Below, piece after piece: positions 1 through 13,211 of a stretch of 64,000 bases of DNA. The DNA comes from Beaufortia kweichowensis (Eukaryota; Chordata; Actinopteri; Cypriniformes; Gastromyzontidae): contig CM032815.1 of the NCBI GenBank assembly GCA_019155185.1, forward strand, positions 5,589,001 through 5,653,000, read 5' to 3'. The position numbers and the translations under genes are program-made. The notes beneath the pieces were generated by a model. That model had not been told where the DNA came from. It saw only the letters and a list, made by a program, of their open reading frames with translations, and did no database searches. Positions within the stretch are counted from its first letter, which is position 1. Each line of letters begins with the position of its first letter.

Positions 1-112
1 GTAGTGACATGTCAAAGATTAAAATCTTAGTGATATTTATGAGTAAAATCAAACTTTGATGCTTTTTATTTCATAATTTGATTTGGAGACACTAGCCTGG
101 TTTTCACAGGAA
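1..112 (+). mobile_element. Partial MITE-like element (right half)
   Basis: The segment from TGTCAAAGATT to GGTTTTCACAGG closely resembles the right half of the complete element at 28912-29113, including AAATCAAACTTTGATG and GCCTGGTTTTCACAG. The left half lies outside the window, and the right terminus has decayed (no intact AGGGTCACA). Confidence 0.6.
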
Positions 113-137
113 ACACCTTGTAATAATCAAATATATT

Positions 138-200
138 ACTGGAATGCACTGTAAGTCATTTGGGAAAAACAATCTGCATAAACATAAATGTAAAGTGTTA
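138..200 (+). mobile_element. SINE 3' tail fragment
   Basis: GGAATGCACTGTAAGTCATT followed by CATAAATGTAAAGTG resembles the 3' tail shared by many fish tRNA-derived SINEs (typically AATGCACTGTAAGTCGCTTT ... CATAAATGTAAATG). The tRNA-like head is absent. Confidence 0.55.
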
Positions 201-2108
201 ACCTTAAAAAGTTATAATAAAGTGTATTATTTTGCCCTCAGTAAGACAGAGCACACATACGTCTTATTGGACGTTCGCCCGGTCGTGTAGAATGCATTTA
301 CCACACGGCCAGTCAGTGTAGCTGTTGATTAAAGAGCGTTTTTTAGTCCACAGCTCCTGCAGAGGTGCCGAGAGCAGCTGGTGGGATGCTGGACGTGTAG
401 CCGTGCTGGAGACAGGTGGAGAGAAGGCGGAGGAATGAGCTGACCTCCAGCACTCGTTTATTAATAACAGCTGTCAGCTGAAATCCCTCCAGAGCCGAGC
501 GCAGGAACAGCGGACTGCAGGCAGCACGGACGCAGCTCATTCTGCCGTGATGCCTGCACGCCGGTGGTCTGCAGAGAGAGACGACACGCGTGAACGGGGA
601 CAAAAGGCCTTGATCTCAATTTCCCCACGCCGTGTCCCGCTCTCTCTATTCCCCACACCTCTCTTTGCTCTATCTCTCACCACCTCTTAGGTGTGACTGA
701 AACGGTTCTTTTCTGTTCTTAAGGACCAAATGGCATATACAATGCATTTATTTTTGAGTGAAACTATACTTTGTGGGAAAAAGGATGCAAAATTTGTGCT
801 TAGTTTTGCCCGTCTGTCTGGTTTTTGTTATGTCAACAGAAATAAAATAGAGGGTTTAAAACATTTTAAAGAACTTTTTTTCTTTAAAATACCTTTTATG
901 CTAAACCACCTGAAAGCAAGACACTGAGCGTCAAACCCAATTAAAACTATAATGATATTCACAATGTGATGGACTAAAAGTTACACTAACTTTTTAACAA
1001 CTCGCTAGCCCGAGCCACCTACTGTTCTCTAAAACTGGATGTTTCTTTTAGCAATTTTCTGCAATTTGTCTGGACGTCCCCTCTTCTGTATCTCCTTGTC
1101 TCCCAGTGTCAGGAAACAACTGGAAAGCTAAGGATGATGTGTTCTGCTTTCTCCGTCACTGCAGAGGTCTAGAACCCCTCTGAGCCCTGACAAACTAGCA
1201 GCCAAAACAGATGAAACGTCCTCACTGTGTTCTCGGTTAATGTTCCTGTCCTCGTGAGAGAATGACAATAGAAAAGAGTTTGTTGGGTGGGAATAAAGAA
1301 AACATCCTTTTTTGAGGTTTACTCAAGGCCTGTGGTGGCTGCGGCGTGAAGGCGCTGGTCAGATCTTACACACTTTGATGTCTGCTGCCTTTGTTTCCTC
1401 CTAAACAGAGCGGCATTTTGAAGTTCATGTAAATAAACTCTTGTCTCCTGTTTTGGGGGGACCTGAAGTGCTCTGATGTGCAAAGTGAAGGAAAACTGGA
1501 ATGAAAGAAAGTGGACCGGAGTCTCACCTCTCATTTATTTTAGCCTTTGATTTTAAGGTTTGAAACTCCTTCCTGGTCTTCTCAGTATAATTATAGACAC
1601 AAGCTCTTCTTGAAAGGCCTTCACATATAAATAATTCCCAATTTTTGGCATGTATCTGCCAAACTTTAATTGATATTTCTCTAACTGCTGTGAGAAATTC
1701 TGGCTTTTGGCTTAAGTTTGATGTTTAATGCATTGTGTGTTTGTCTTGACAAAATATCACATTATATCTTTGTGTGTGTGCGAGTCTGTCTGTGTGTGTG
1801 TGGTGGTTATTAGTCTGGCTCTGTTGAGTCCATCTAAGCCTAGCAGGAAAGATACTTGTGGTAATGGCTGTTTACCTAATGGCTGTTATGCATATACATC
1901 TTGTACACCTTGATATCCCAGCGCATGTTTTTTTGGTATTTGCTAATATTACAACAGAAAGGTTCGTTAGGTTATGGAGACTACTTGAAAAAATGTTTGT
2001 TTATGTCCTATCCATATGTGATATTAATGTTAAGTCATTTTTTCAGAATTCTTCAGATTAAAAACAAAGATTTACAACATCAGAAAGATGTTGCAGTTCA
2101 TTTTGAGA

Positions 2109-2200
2109 TTAAAGAAATAGTTTATCCGCAATAGTCAATAGTCATTGTTTACTCATGCTTGTGTAGTTTTAATCCTGTATGACTTTCTAAAGACAAAAGG
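2109..2200 (+). repeat. End of a dispersed fish foldback repeat
   Basis: ATTAAAGAAATAGTTTATCC followed by CATTGTTTACTCATGCTTGTG and CCTGTATGACTTTCT resembles the very common cyprinid MITE end that reads roughly AAAGGAATAGTTCACCC ... TTTACTCACCCT ... CCTGTATGACTTTCTTT. Only one end is recognisable. Confidence 0.5.
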
Positions 2201-2992
2201 AGACCATTTAGATACATGGTTGGGTGGATTCACTATTTTATTTTATTTCATCTCATTGTTTGCTTTAAAATGAGATGTATTAGTTTTTGCTTTTAAGGTT
2301 ATTCAAAATTTTTCTGAATGTGACACCTGTAATCGTAGGATTGTTTTGTTGTAGTGGATGTTTGTTTGTTTAGGAAACACTGTCAGAGCTCGGCTCCGAA
2401 TGGGTTTGAACAGGCCTTATCAGACAGACACATGTGCTGTTTACACTCCAAACCCAACATAGCAATGTTTATTCATTACAAACTAAAGCCGTTTTTCTAA
2501 AAGATGAGGGACAGTTTTAAGACTAAACATATGTAATTTAAGCTATTATTGTAACATTTTAATGGAGATATTTAAACAGTAGTTTGGGTTATACAAGCTT
2601 GTGTTTTGCTTTGAACTTGAGAAATCGTTTACTATTTCAGAAAGGACAGATGTATGTTAGCAGTAAAGCCCCCAGACTGCGCTGACATTTACTTGTCATT
2701 TATTAATGAAATCTTATTCCTTCTTTCACTTTTCATTGTAGCTCTCATGTCTCAGATATAACGGTCAGGTCAGATGTCCTTTATCATCATTACAGACCGA
2801 ATCAAAGTCACCCCACTGCTGATCAAACTTTACTGCTAATCTCTGTTGGTTTAAAACTCTCTGATGGTCATGATTAACGTTTTCTTTTATTATATATGCA
2901 AATAATTTATAAAACATCATAAGATCATAAATTGCCTTATTTACCCTTTTATTTATTTTTTTCTTTCTAGGCATGCATTCAAATTCGATTTT

Positions 2993-3052
2993 TTTTATCA
3001 GTAAATGCAGTCCCTGGGAATCAAACCCATGACCTTGATACTACTATCCGCA
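2993..3052 (-). mobile_element. tRNA-derived SINE fragment, minus strand
   Basis: Read on the minus strand, 3049-3011 contains AAGGTCATGGGTTTGATTCC followed by CAGGGACT, the B-box region of the fish SINE that is also present at 20920-21055. The A-box half is missing, so this is a truncated copy. Confidence 0.6.
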
Positions 3053-4310
3053 TATAAAAAAGCCTAATTTTAAGCATAAACCTTCTCATGATTGCATAGC
3101 TATCCGTAAAACCAGATCAGTAAAACACACAAAGTGACCAAGTGTAATTACAGCTGCTGTAAGAACTGTAAAAATCTCTTAATTGAACTGTTTCTCCTTT
3201 AAATTTATTCTAGTTTGTTGCATAAGTCAACTTTTCTTTGATGGTATTTCATTGAAGAGTACTTACTGTTACTGTTTCGGACTACCTCTGAAGTGCTGAT
3301 TGACTCTGAGTGTTTTAAAAGACTTCTTTTCTTTTACACAAGTGCTTCAAAGCATCATAATTCCCTCTGAAAAGAACACGCTGTGCACCGAGCTATTTCT
3401 CTATGAACTGACCAACAATTTTACGAGCCCAAGGGCTCCATTTGGCAAGAACTCGGTTTTAATCGCCTCTTAGACCTACAGGTTGCGCAGAAGAGAATGC
3501 AGAGTTGAGAGAAGAGTTGAGGTTCTGTCGAGGTGTGCGACAGAACGGGTTTATATGATGTGCCTAAATCTTTAAGAGCTTAGCAGCAGAGCGTGGCTGA
3601 GAAAATGAGAGATCTGGGAGCAATTACAGAAGATAGAGAGAGAAGAGATGCGAATGGAGGAGAGATGAGGGCGAGAAATGAGCGAGTCAGTGAAAATGAG
3701 ATAGATGGAGAGATTTGGTTAGTCAGAGATTGTGTGTGCGTGTTAGGGAAGCTCATTGGTTCGGACTCCCCAGAGGCTGACCAGATGCCAAGTTTCCTGC
3801 TTAGATGAACAGCTTCATTTTGAAGGCCAGAGAGAGAGAAAACCAGAGAGGGAGAAAACAGATAGCAATGACGTCATGTGACACATTTTTAAGTTGTCTG
3901 TACCAATATTATGTTTTACCGCCTTCACAGCTTGTAGTTGTTCTTATTGTTCTCAGAATCTAAACTGTTGTTGCTAGAATTCCTCACGTGAGCTGTCGTG
4001 ATCCATTCAGCCGGGTTCGCTGGGTCCGTTTCCTGCTCGTTGGCCCCTGTTTAAAAGCCCGCAGTGATGAGGTTACAGGACTTTTGCGGTGCAGGAGAGA
4101 ACTGATCTGAACTCGGCAGCCGTGAAGGTGCTCTGCAGAGCGCAGGGCAGAGCCGCAGGATGGCAGTGCCAGCTTGGTGCCCAGTCATCTGTGAGACCAG
4201 CGTCAGGAGGGGAAAGAACTACACATTCACAGAAAAACATCTCTCTCTCTTTCCCTCGTTCTCTCTCTTTCTTACAGCTGTGGTATATGGTGACTCAGCG
4301 GGAAAGTGAG

Positions 4311-4354
4311 TGTAGAGAGAGAGGGAGAGAGAGAGAGAGAGAAAAAGAAAGAGG
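4311..4354 (+). repeat. GA-rich stretch
   Basis: Mostly GAGAGA with AAAGAAAG interruptions on the + strand. The ORF that crosses it owes its length to the low-complexity sequence. Confidence 0.7.
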
Positions 4355-7300
4355 GGGGATGCTGCAATATTAAAGTTGAGGTCATTTTTAAGTGTTAACT
4401 TAAGTGTTAACTCCTAAGCACAAATTACCTAAATTCAGCCTCGGGCAAGCAATTTATAATAATTAGTATTTCTAAATAGTTTGGACAAATCCTTGCGGAT
4501 GCATTTTTTCCTAATAATATCAGCATTTGTTCACACTTTTTATAATTTCTGTGTGTTACAGCATGACCCCAGATATTTTTATCAGTCTATAGAAGAGCAA
4601 AAATGCATGACATTAATTTACAGGGTCAACACTGAGATCAATAGTCAACCTCAGCAGAACCAGTACAAGCCAAACTTGTTGTTAAAGCCATTAGAATTCA
4701 CAAGAAAGTTCAATCCTTTTTCCTGTCTGTACAGCTGGTATCTGTCTGTCATCAGTGGTTATGTTATGCAGCAGGACCTTCGTGCTTACGAGTTAGAAAG
4801 TCGTAATTGCAAGGTGATGTGCAGTTAATCTGGTTTTGGTTGAAATGACATGGTGATGCTGGGCAAATTCGTGTAAATGATGGATGGGAAATCACCTTTG
4901 TTGCATCAAGCAGTTTTCTAACTTTACTGTGATTTTTCATCAACAGTACACAAAATGCATATGAACTTTCCCACTGGTGAATACAACAACATGGTGTTGT
5001 TTATGAGTTTGTTTCTTAAATATGATAATTATGACAGAAAGCTGTTAAACTCCGGGTCCATTAGGGGAATATTTAAAGCTGTGTGTTGACGGATGAGCGT
5101 GTAACCATATGTCTTGGAAAGTGTGTATATGTGTATGAAAGTCTTAGGGTAACTGATCTTGATTTTCCCTGTCAGTCATGCATTTGACTTCCAGCGTCCC
5201 TGCCTCTCTCATTACTTTAGCACTAATGATGTTGTAATTGGTAATTAAGAATAAATTTATATGCAGGAAAGCTCTGATTGGGTCAGTTCTTTAAAGGACA
5301 GCTAAAGTCAACAGAATAACCTACAGGAAAATTGCATTGCTCAGTGGTTGCTCTTTCTTGACTGGTAATTTAAATTAAACATAATTAAGGACAAAGATTG
5401 ATAAACTTTTAATTATACAAGTTTGTGTCAATGTTTCCTTTTTGGGAGAAGAAAAGTAGACACACATTAAGGTATTGTATAGCTTGATGTAGTCTCTGAA
5501 ATGAGATGTTTGAGATATTTGTGTTTATATTGAAATCTCTGACTTGATTTCTTGAGTATCTACATTTTGTAGATACACTATGTAAAGATTTCTCTATGAT
5601 CTGCTAGTGGTAACATAACATGTTAGTCATGTCAGTCCATGATTATATAAAAAAAACATTGCAGAAATGTATTTGGTGCTAGAAGGAAGTGTGAGTTACC
5701 ACAGCTGTTTCAAAGGTTCCCGTGTGTGCTGATCTGGTCTGGCGTTTGGGGCAGGTGGACGTCTCGCCCTGTAATCACCGCTAGGAAAGTAACAGCCGCT
5801 GTGGATCGCTGATGGCCACGGCCACATTCTAATCACAGCTCTTTTAAAATGAACAGAAGGCAGAAAGCTGAGAGAGAAAGTGCTCTGATTGAGAGCAGAG
5901 ATGAAGAAAAGCTCCTCACAGGAAAGAGGTCTTCTTGAACGGATCCCTCCTGTTCAAGTGGCCTTGTTTAAAGGATGAAGCCAAAGTCAGACCACTGTAA
6001 TCAGCTGTCCACAAATACTGTCATTCACTAAATCGGGGGCCATGAAGGATGAGTGTGTGTGTGTAAGAGTAAAAGAGACTCTCATTCTTGTCATGCAGGA
6101 ATCGAGTGTGTTTGTAATAGAGAGGCTCTCTTCTTCAGAGTGCTATCGCTCTTCTGCGTTCTGCACTCGGGGATGATTTGGCAGTGTGTTCCTTTCAGAA
6201 GTGACTGGGAGCACAAGCTTTGAAAGTTTACTGGGTGGAGAAGTTAAAAAATAACAGACCTTTGCATAATTTTAGCATCACTTTTACATCAGGGTTGCTT
6301 TTACTGTTATCCTCAAAGTTTCAGTGAGTCATGTTGTACAGTACGTCTGTTCTTTTCGCTTTTCTATACTTTTATGCTTTGATTTTCTTCTGACCTTTTA
6401 TTTATTTGGAGACCTTTTAGATTTAAATATATTCTTTCTTCTTGGGAAGGTACTGACTTTGTACTGAAATTGTATCTGTGACAAAACTTGAACTTGAACT
6501 TGTCCAGTCTGTGGTTCTGCAGTCTAAATGAAGATCTTCCAGCTTTAGATGAGTGAATTTAAGCCTTAGTTCAAACATCTTAGCAGATGTGATTTGCAGA
6601 TTGACTTGCGACATCTCAAGTCTGGTGTTGATTTGCTTAATTTTTTAATGTAGCAGCATCATTTTTATAAATGTCCTTGTGAACTAGAGCATTCCTTTGT
6701 TTTGTTTTGCAAATGTTAATCCATGCCTATAAAGCTGTTTTATTTCAAAATGGAACAAAAATCTCTTTAATACAGATCTGCACTTTGCATGCTTGCATAC
6801 TACCATCACCTAACAAGTTATTTGGACCCTGATCGTGTGGCAGATAAATACACTCTGTTTAATTTCACACCATTATATTCAGTTCTGTTCTATTCTGGCT
6901 TTAGAAAGCCAGTGTTCCCTTGAGAGAAGACTTGTGACCCCACAGCAGATCTCGCACACTAAAACACTTTACCTGCTACAGAGAGAGAAGAGACCTTGTC
7001 CTTCTAGGAAACAGAGAAAGGTCTTTCAATCTCTCAGTGTTTCCTCTCTCTCATGTTGTTGGCTTTCTCTTTCAGCGTTACTGCTGTAAAACAGCAGCAG
7101 GTGTGTGCGATTCGGTAGGAAAGTTACACGTCTCCTCTGTTTCTCTGGCTCCTCCCTGGAGCCCTCGTCTGTGTTCCTGTCTGTTTGAGCTGAGCTGGGA
7201 ATACATCTTCATAACTCAGATCTCATTTAAATAAGTGACAGAAACAGATTCTACACAAATATTGAGAGACGTTCACATATTAACGCAAACCTCATTCTGC

Positions 7301-7500
7301 ATGTCCCGGAGAGATACACAGCTGTGGTCTCTGGGTGATGCAGAGTTTGAATGGCTAGCGTGGCTTCATTAACTACACAATTTGATTCTGGTTTTGACAT
7401 CCGTTCAAAAATTGTTTTGTTATGATATCGAGCTGTATATACATTTTTATTTTAAGAGACATACTGTAGCATTTTTCTATAGTCAAGTGTACTGTACCAT

Positions 7501-7540
7501 GGTACTGTTGAATGCTTAATTCTGATTGGCTGACAGTGGC
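7501..7540 (+). repeat. Dispersed repeat motif, copy 1
   Basis: The core CTTAATTCTGATTGGC also occurs at 38574-38589, with partly similar flanks (ATTTTATTTGTTTATTTATT-like sequence further 3'). This motif is common in cyprinid interspersed repeats. Element boundaries could not be set. Confidence 0.4.
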
Positions 7541-7665
7541 TATGAAGTTGTTTAGTTTTGTGGAATATTTTATTTGTTTATTTATTTGCATAAATAAATG
7601 TTTGCACTTTGACTATTTTTATTAATAAACAAACTTTAGTTATTTTTTTACTTTAAATGGACGAT

Positions 7666-7690
7666 CTTTGTGACTGCTTTAGTCACAAAG
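7666..7690. repeat. Perfect 10-bp hairpin
   Basis: CTTTGTGACT at 7666-7675 is the exact reverse complement of AGTCACAAAG at 7681-7690, with a 5-nt GCTTT loop. It would form a compact stem-loop in DNA or in the intron RNA. No run of T follows that would make it a terminator, and it is too short for a microRNA precursor. Confidence 0.8.
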
Positions 7691-8394
7691 CGTTTAATTG
7701 AAATGGGTATTTCGCTCAAAAAAATTATGTTGTCCCTTTAAAAAGATGGCAAACAGTTTGTTGTACGTGTTTTTGCTTGGAATAATACATGTGTAAGAAA
7801 TAAAATCTTTTTACCTGCCTATTTCTGTCCTCGCGAACAGCGTGTTTTTCTCCCACAGAAGGATTGAGGCAGTCGTGTTGGGTTGTCACCATGGAGAAAG
7901 CAGGAGAGAAAGTAATTGCGTTGTTGTGGTGCTTGTAGAAATCCCATCAGCCCTCTGGGCAAGCCTGTCACAGAGCATAAAGAGCTGGCTAAAAACTTAA
8001 GCGTCTGTAGACAGAGCAGCAGCAGCAGCATCGGGCGAGGAAATGCCTCTCGCGCAGAGCCGGGGTGTCACGGGAAGCAGATGAAACGGCTGCTGGTAGG
8101 CCACGAACACGACCGGCTGTTTCCATTAGCCAGATCAGTGCTGATAAAAATGAGGGTGTGTGACATGACCCTGATAACACCAGAAAGCCTGGTGGCTCTC
8201 ATATGATCTGTGCCTGCTGGATTTGCATTATAAATGTGCGTCACATACAACCCTCCTGGCTCCAATGCTGGTAGATTAATATATAATATGTTTTCTGTTG
8301 ATATATTAATATGATTTTTGTTTCAAGTAGTTTAATTGAAACAGGAAAACAAAGTGTTAAATAATAACATTTTTATTTGTTTCTCTCTGCTTTA

Positions 8395-8515
8395 GCTGTA
8401 CGATCCCGTCACCTCTCCCAGCGAGCTGTAATAATCTTCCTTATTTACTTGGCTTAGGAATTAATTGCAGTTTTAATGCACCCCCTCCTTTCTCTTCACG
8501 TCTCCTAATTGTGTT
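8395..8515. promoter_or_regulatory. Candidate conserved non-coding block upstream of exon A
   Basis: Non-repetitive sequence with densely packed homeodomain-type AATTA/TAAT motifs (GGAATTAATTGCAG, CTCCTAATTG) within 750 bp of exon A. It looks like the vertebrate non-coding elements found around developmental genes, but no alignment was possible; this is a pattern judgement only. Confidence 0.2.
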
Positions 8516-9130
8516 TCGAGGGAAAAAGGACAATATTTTTTGTTCTGTTATTGTTTTTAAGTGCAACTGGAGGTGAAAGTGCCTGGACGAGTGTCAGAGC
8601 CAGGAGTAAACATGTCAGGGGTTTAACGGAATGGAAGTCTACGCTAATGGTTTCCAAACATGTGCGTCTGTGTGTGTGTGTGGCATCAGGGAAAGTGATT
8701 TGTAACAGGATTATTAGCAGTGCACTCTTGGGGAAGTGTGTGTGTTTTGACTGGAATCATTACTGCACTTCCTTTAAAGCTTTCGCAAAGAATTTGTTTA
8801 GAGAGGAAGTAGATCTTCAAAGACAAATGTGTCAAGCTGAGGTCAGACATATGACCCCAATATGAACCTGAAGTCACTTAATCTGAGACATTCTGAGAGA
8901 CTGTAAAACACACATTCGCAGAGTGTCGTCTTTAGGTTTGGGCAATAAAAAGAAATATAATTTAAAGCAGTATCTCATGAGCAAGGGTGTGTTATGACGA
9001 ATATTTTAGCATTGGTGTGATGCGGCAAATTAGTTTTAGATTAAATTATTAAGTCCCACAATAATGGACATGAATATTGTGGGTCTAATGTGGTCTATTT
9101 TAATGTTTTTCTCAATCTCTTCTTCAACAG

Positions 9131-9223
9131 ATGGTCACAAGAACAAAGAAAATATTTGTGGGTGGATTATCGGCCAGCACAGTTGTTGAAGATGTGAAAC
9201 AGTATTTCGAACAGTTTGGAAAG
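9131..9223 (+). CDS. msi2: msi2 exon A: start of RRM2 (RNP2 motif)
   Basis: The 93-nt exon encodes 31 residues beginning MVTRTKKIFVGGLSAS and ending YFEQFGK. It carries the first beta strand of the second RNA recognition motif with the RNP2 hexamer IFVGGL and the first helix. The opening ATG is an internal methionine (about residue 105 in mammalian Musashi-2, after a lysine), not a demonstrated start codon; the 3' splice site CAACAG lies immediately before it. The donor is AAG|GTAAGA. Both ends are phase 0. Mammalian Musashi-2 has SANT where this has SAST, a conservative Asn-to-Ser change. Use of this ATG as a start by a short alternative transcript would give a protein lacking RRM1, but nothing here shows that. 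Confidence 0.96.
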
Positions 9224-10663
9224 GTAAGACCTGAACATCTTTCTCAGACTGTCGTGCCAGTATGAACATTTGTGAATTATACGCTATTACACAGACACAC
9301 AAACAGACAAACGCATGCTCACGTCTCCTCCGGATGTGTTCGTTAAAGCACAGTGCTGGAAATGAGGATGCAGGTGTCTGAAGACGGCAGCACAGCAACA
9401 GTTTCCTGTTTCACCAACGCAGCGGTTTCAGTGATGTTGAAACTTGCCGACTATAGAATGTAGAGACTGTATTTTTATCCAACCGTTTAGCGCTACTGCA
9501 AACAAAAATGCAGTCATCAAGACCAGTATTTTAAAAATGAGAGCTAGGTTGAAATGGGTTTTGGCTTTAGAAAGGGCTTGGGTTAGGACTAGTGCAGCTG
9601 GATTGGGTGAAGGTAGAGATGTGGGCGGAGTTAGACCGGATTGTTATATGAATACTGACGGCATTATTATCAGCTCTGGAGATTCAGCCCTATTGCTGCT
9701 ATTACCTGACTGCTTTTATAAAAGAACGAATCAGAGTAAATATTCACCAAGCATCCGCAATCATGGAGACTGAGCAGGACTTGATTGACTTGATTATATG
9801 AGATGAGGCTTGTTTAGCTTCTCGTGGCTGTTCTTTTTAGTGTCTCGTAGAAGGTTTTAAGAGCACAAACAAATCAGCGTGATTGAGCGTGTCATCTGAA
9901 ATCAGAGCCACTCTCGTTCTCGCTCTCTCTCGTTCTCCCTCTCAGAGGCCACGTTTCTGTTTGTCAGGTGGATTTGTATGTTTATTAAATAAACTGCCCA
10001 TCTGCAGCACCCTGCCATTATCTCTGTGTGTCTGCGGAGCACTGAGACTCCTGCAGACGGGAAGCCAATCCTTTAGACTCATCCCGAGAGAGAGAGACAG
10101 ACACACAGAGATAGAGAGAGATCGGTCAGGCCATCCAAATGTCTGGATTGGACATGTTTGGAATTTCTTACTGAGCTGAAATGTCATTGTGTGTGTGTTT
10201 GTGTGCTTTGTGTGTGGGGCTCTTGGTGAAATTGTTACTGCATAAATGTGGTTTGTTCTTTTGTATATCTGGATATGTTTGTGTATATTCCTACATTGTG
10301 GCAGTTGGTTAAGAACTTAGAAAAGGAAGCAGGTGTAAGTTCACTAAAATCACAGCCACATTTTCCTACATCATGCACAAGTTAGTGACTTTTACTGTTT
10401 TCATTTCATAGTACTAAATATCAACTTTTTTTCATCACTTAATTCTGTTGGTATGTATTTTTTGGTTTTGTTGCTATTGGTCTAATTAGAGATATAAAGA
10501 GGCAGTGCAGAGATGAGAGGAAAAAACTGATGTTCTACACTCAGGTGTGTGCTTAGACAAGAAAGAGGACACATAGAAGTGTGTGCTAGAGAGTTCACTC
10601 AAGTGCATCTCTGAACATCATACAGAGACACAGCTGGCCACCGTCGACAACAACTCCCTCCAG

Positions 10664-10707
<44 letters not shown>

Positions 10708-10764
10708 AGAGAGAGAGAGCGAGAGAGAGAGAGAGAGCGAGCGAGAGAGCGAGCGAGAGAGAGC
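10664..10764 (+). repeat. (GA)n/(GAGC)n microsatellite
   Basis: About 100 bp of GAGAGA with regularly placed GAGCGAGC interruptions. It is the only purine tract on the sense strand that reaches 100 bp; all other long tracts are CT on that strand. Confidence 0.95.
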
Positions 10765-13112
10765 AGCCACCTCAGGGTGCTTGTGTTCTTCATCTCAGAG
10801 GGAAACAGAAAAAAAACATGTTTTTTTGAAGGATAGAAGGACACAAGGGTCAGAAAAGTGTTTTGTAATATCATAGCAGATGTTTTGTGTGTATTAAGAT
10901 TTTGTAAATAACAGGCCAAAACAATACAACAGAAGGCTGTCTGTGTGCCGTATCAATTCTTTTAGTGACATGAATGCTTAATAACTTCAGCCAAATGAAT
11001 ATAATGACCATTAGCAGATGTTCACAGCCACAGAAATGACTTACAAACTTAGTTTGAAAACACAACTACGTTTGCCTTTCACTTTTGAGTCTATTCAAGG
11101 TCTATCAAAGTAAATAAACATGTAAGTAAAGGAAGTTCTTAAATTTATTTTGGGTGAAGTTAGGTTATATACGGTCAGGGCAGTTCTGAACTCTGTAAGC
11201 TTTAATTGAGCACAGGTGCACATTTTCATAACTTTACATTTCGTGGCCGGTGTAATACCACACATACTTTGTGTATGTATGTGTCAAATTTGCTTACAGA
11301 ATGAGCAAGCTTGTACAGTATTTTCTCTTCTCTTTTTGTCTTATGTTATTTTAGTATTGTGTGTTATTTTGTGAGTGATCATCAGTATTCCTGGATTGAC
11401 TTGCTGCTGCTGTTTTTTCTTTATTAAAGCCTGACTGATTGCTACCATTCATCCTAATTTGTTTAATGGGATACACCAGTGTTTAACAGTTTTAGGATCA
11501 GTAGGGCCTTATTGATAAGCTGAAGTAAAATAGCTTCGTCTTTGTTCCTGAGCCCGCAGGTAGAAGATCACTGTTGAAATACTGCTTAGGCATTAGTCAA
11601 AGGAGCAGAAAAGTAGAGAAAGTAGGAACCTGTTAATTATTTCACATTTCCTCTCAAAACATGTCAAGCATGCAGGAACTGCTCCAGAGAGTCGGTTGTC
11701 TTGTTGAAACATTGATGAAGATGGTAGATGTGCTCCAAAACCTTGTTAGCTGCCTACAGAAGCAGCTGCCTCCTATTATAACTTATAAGTGATTTAGTAC
11801 CTAGATAATACTCACTCAGTATAGGCAAGGAAGAACACACTTTGTTAAGCATAATTATACATAAAATCACATAGATGTTAAGTAAGGTGGTCTGTTTTAA
11901 ACTATACTGTATCAGTACTTTTCACATTTATTTTGCAATAGGTTTATAGCAGTGCATTTCGGGACTGGCTTTTAACAAGTAAGGTATCTTAGTAGGAAGC
12001 ATAATGAAGATGACTTTAGTCTGGAATAGCATTAAGATGCTGTCTCCATAGGCAGCTCACCGAGGTTTAGGGTCAGACCAGCTGTTAATATCACAGTGAG
12101 CTCTCATGGCTTTTTGAGGCTCAGGTAAAAGGGTTTTTTTTAAGAAAAGGGCTCTGATTGGATAACATTTCAGCTACGGTGCCCAGGGGGCACGATATCT
12201 AAAATCCCCTTTTCGTATTCCCCTCTTCTCAGGTCTTTGACATTTAGAGAAGTTTTTAGAGACATTTTAGTTGTATTTTTAAAAGCTGTATTTGGTTTCC
12301 AAACTGGTATCTTGTTATGGTTTGTGTTTGGTTCAGTCTGGTTCAGATTTCTCTGATCAAACAAAATTCTTTTTTTTTCTTTTAAATTGTCCAGAATTGA
12401 TTTTTGCTATAAAGTGGCACTTTAAGTGTATTAATTTAAATGTAAAGCTTATACAAACAGTTATTTTATTGAACCAAGAATGTTCCTTTGACCTAATCCA
12501 CCCGTGTCCTATCCAAGTTACCATTTTGCACAGCTTTGCAAGTTAGTTTAATGCATCTACTGAAGAGACTGTCTGTCTGAACTGCTCTGACAGAACTGAA
12601 ATCTAATTGGGTTCAGTGTGAGTTTCTCAGACTTTGTGTCTGTGTGTGTGTGTGAGCTGACTGTGCAGAAAAGTCGTCTCTACCTTTATGGTTTGATCGG
12701 TCACATACTTCGGTACATAAACTCGCAGCATCTTCTGAGACGATTTCCACCCACCGGCTGTCCTCTTAAAAGGCAGAGAGTTATGTCCTTGTTTTTCCTC
12801 TTCCGGTTTGTGTGTGTGTATCAGGGGAAGGGTGTTAAGATAGAAGTGGATGAATTAACATCTTGCTCCAGATTAGGAGGATTTTTGTCTAAAGCCTCTT
12901 ATTTCTCACAATTCAGCAAACACATTTGTGTTTGCTTTGGCTTGTGTGTGTGTGTGTGTGTATTTGTACGTGTGTGCTTTATTGTGCAAATATTTTGAAT
13001 AAACAAAGTTTTTCCTTTAATATATGAAAAATTGGACCTCACACCACCTCTAACATGACAGGGATTTTCCATGGGCTTTTATTGATTTTATACAGAGCTT
13101 TACCTGTCTTGT

Positions 13113-13211
13113 GTCCCTTTACCCTACATCTAACCTTCACACAAACCTTTTGGTATTTATATTAATATATATGTATTTGATAAACAAGGGTTAGATGTAG
13201 GGTAAAAGGAC
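13113..13211. repeat. Foldback element with 23-bp arms
   Basis: Arms at 13113-13135 and 13189-13211 are reverse complements at 22 of 23 positions (core TACCCTACATCTAACC). The 53-nt centre is AT-rich. The architecture fits a small MITE or a piece of a larger palindromic repeat; GGGTTAGATGTAGGGT-like sequence is familiar from fish interspersed repeats. Confidence 0.75.

Larger units (their letters stand above)
1..9130 (+). other. msi2: Intron (3' part) upstream of exon A
   Basis: No exon of RRM1 was found here in any + frame, so this is the end of a longer intron. It holds a partial MITE-like copy (1-112), SINE fragments (138-200 and 2993-3052), a foldback-repeat end (2109-2200), a GA-rich stretch (4311-4354), a perfect hairpin (7666-7690), a dispersed-repeat motif (7501-7540) and a candidate regulatory block (8395-8515). 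The rest is unremarkable AT-rich DNA with stops in all frames. The acceptor is a pyrimidine-rich tract ending CAACAG at 9130. Confidence 0.85.

Noticed and set aside
1..9130. RRM1 exon
   Set aside because: No sequence encoding the RRM1 RNP motifs or the VAFPRR linker before exon A was found.
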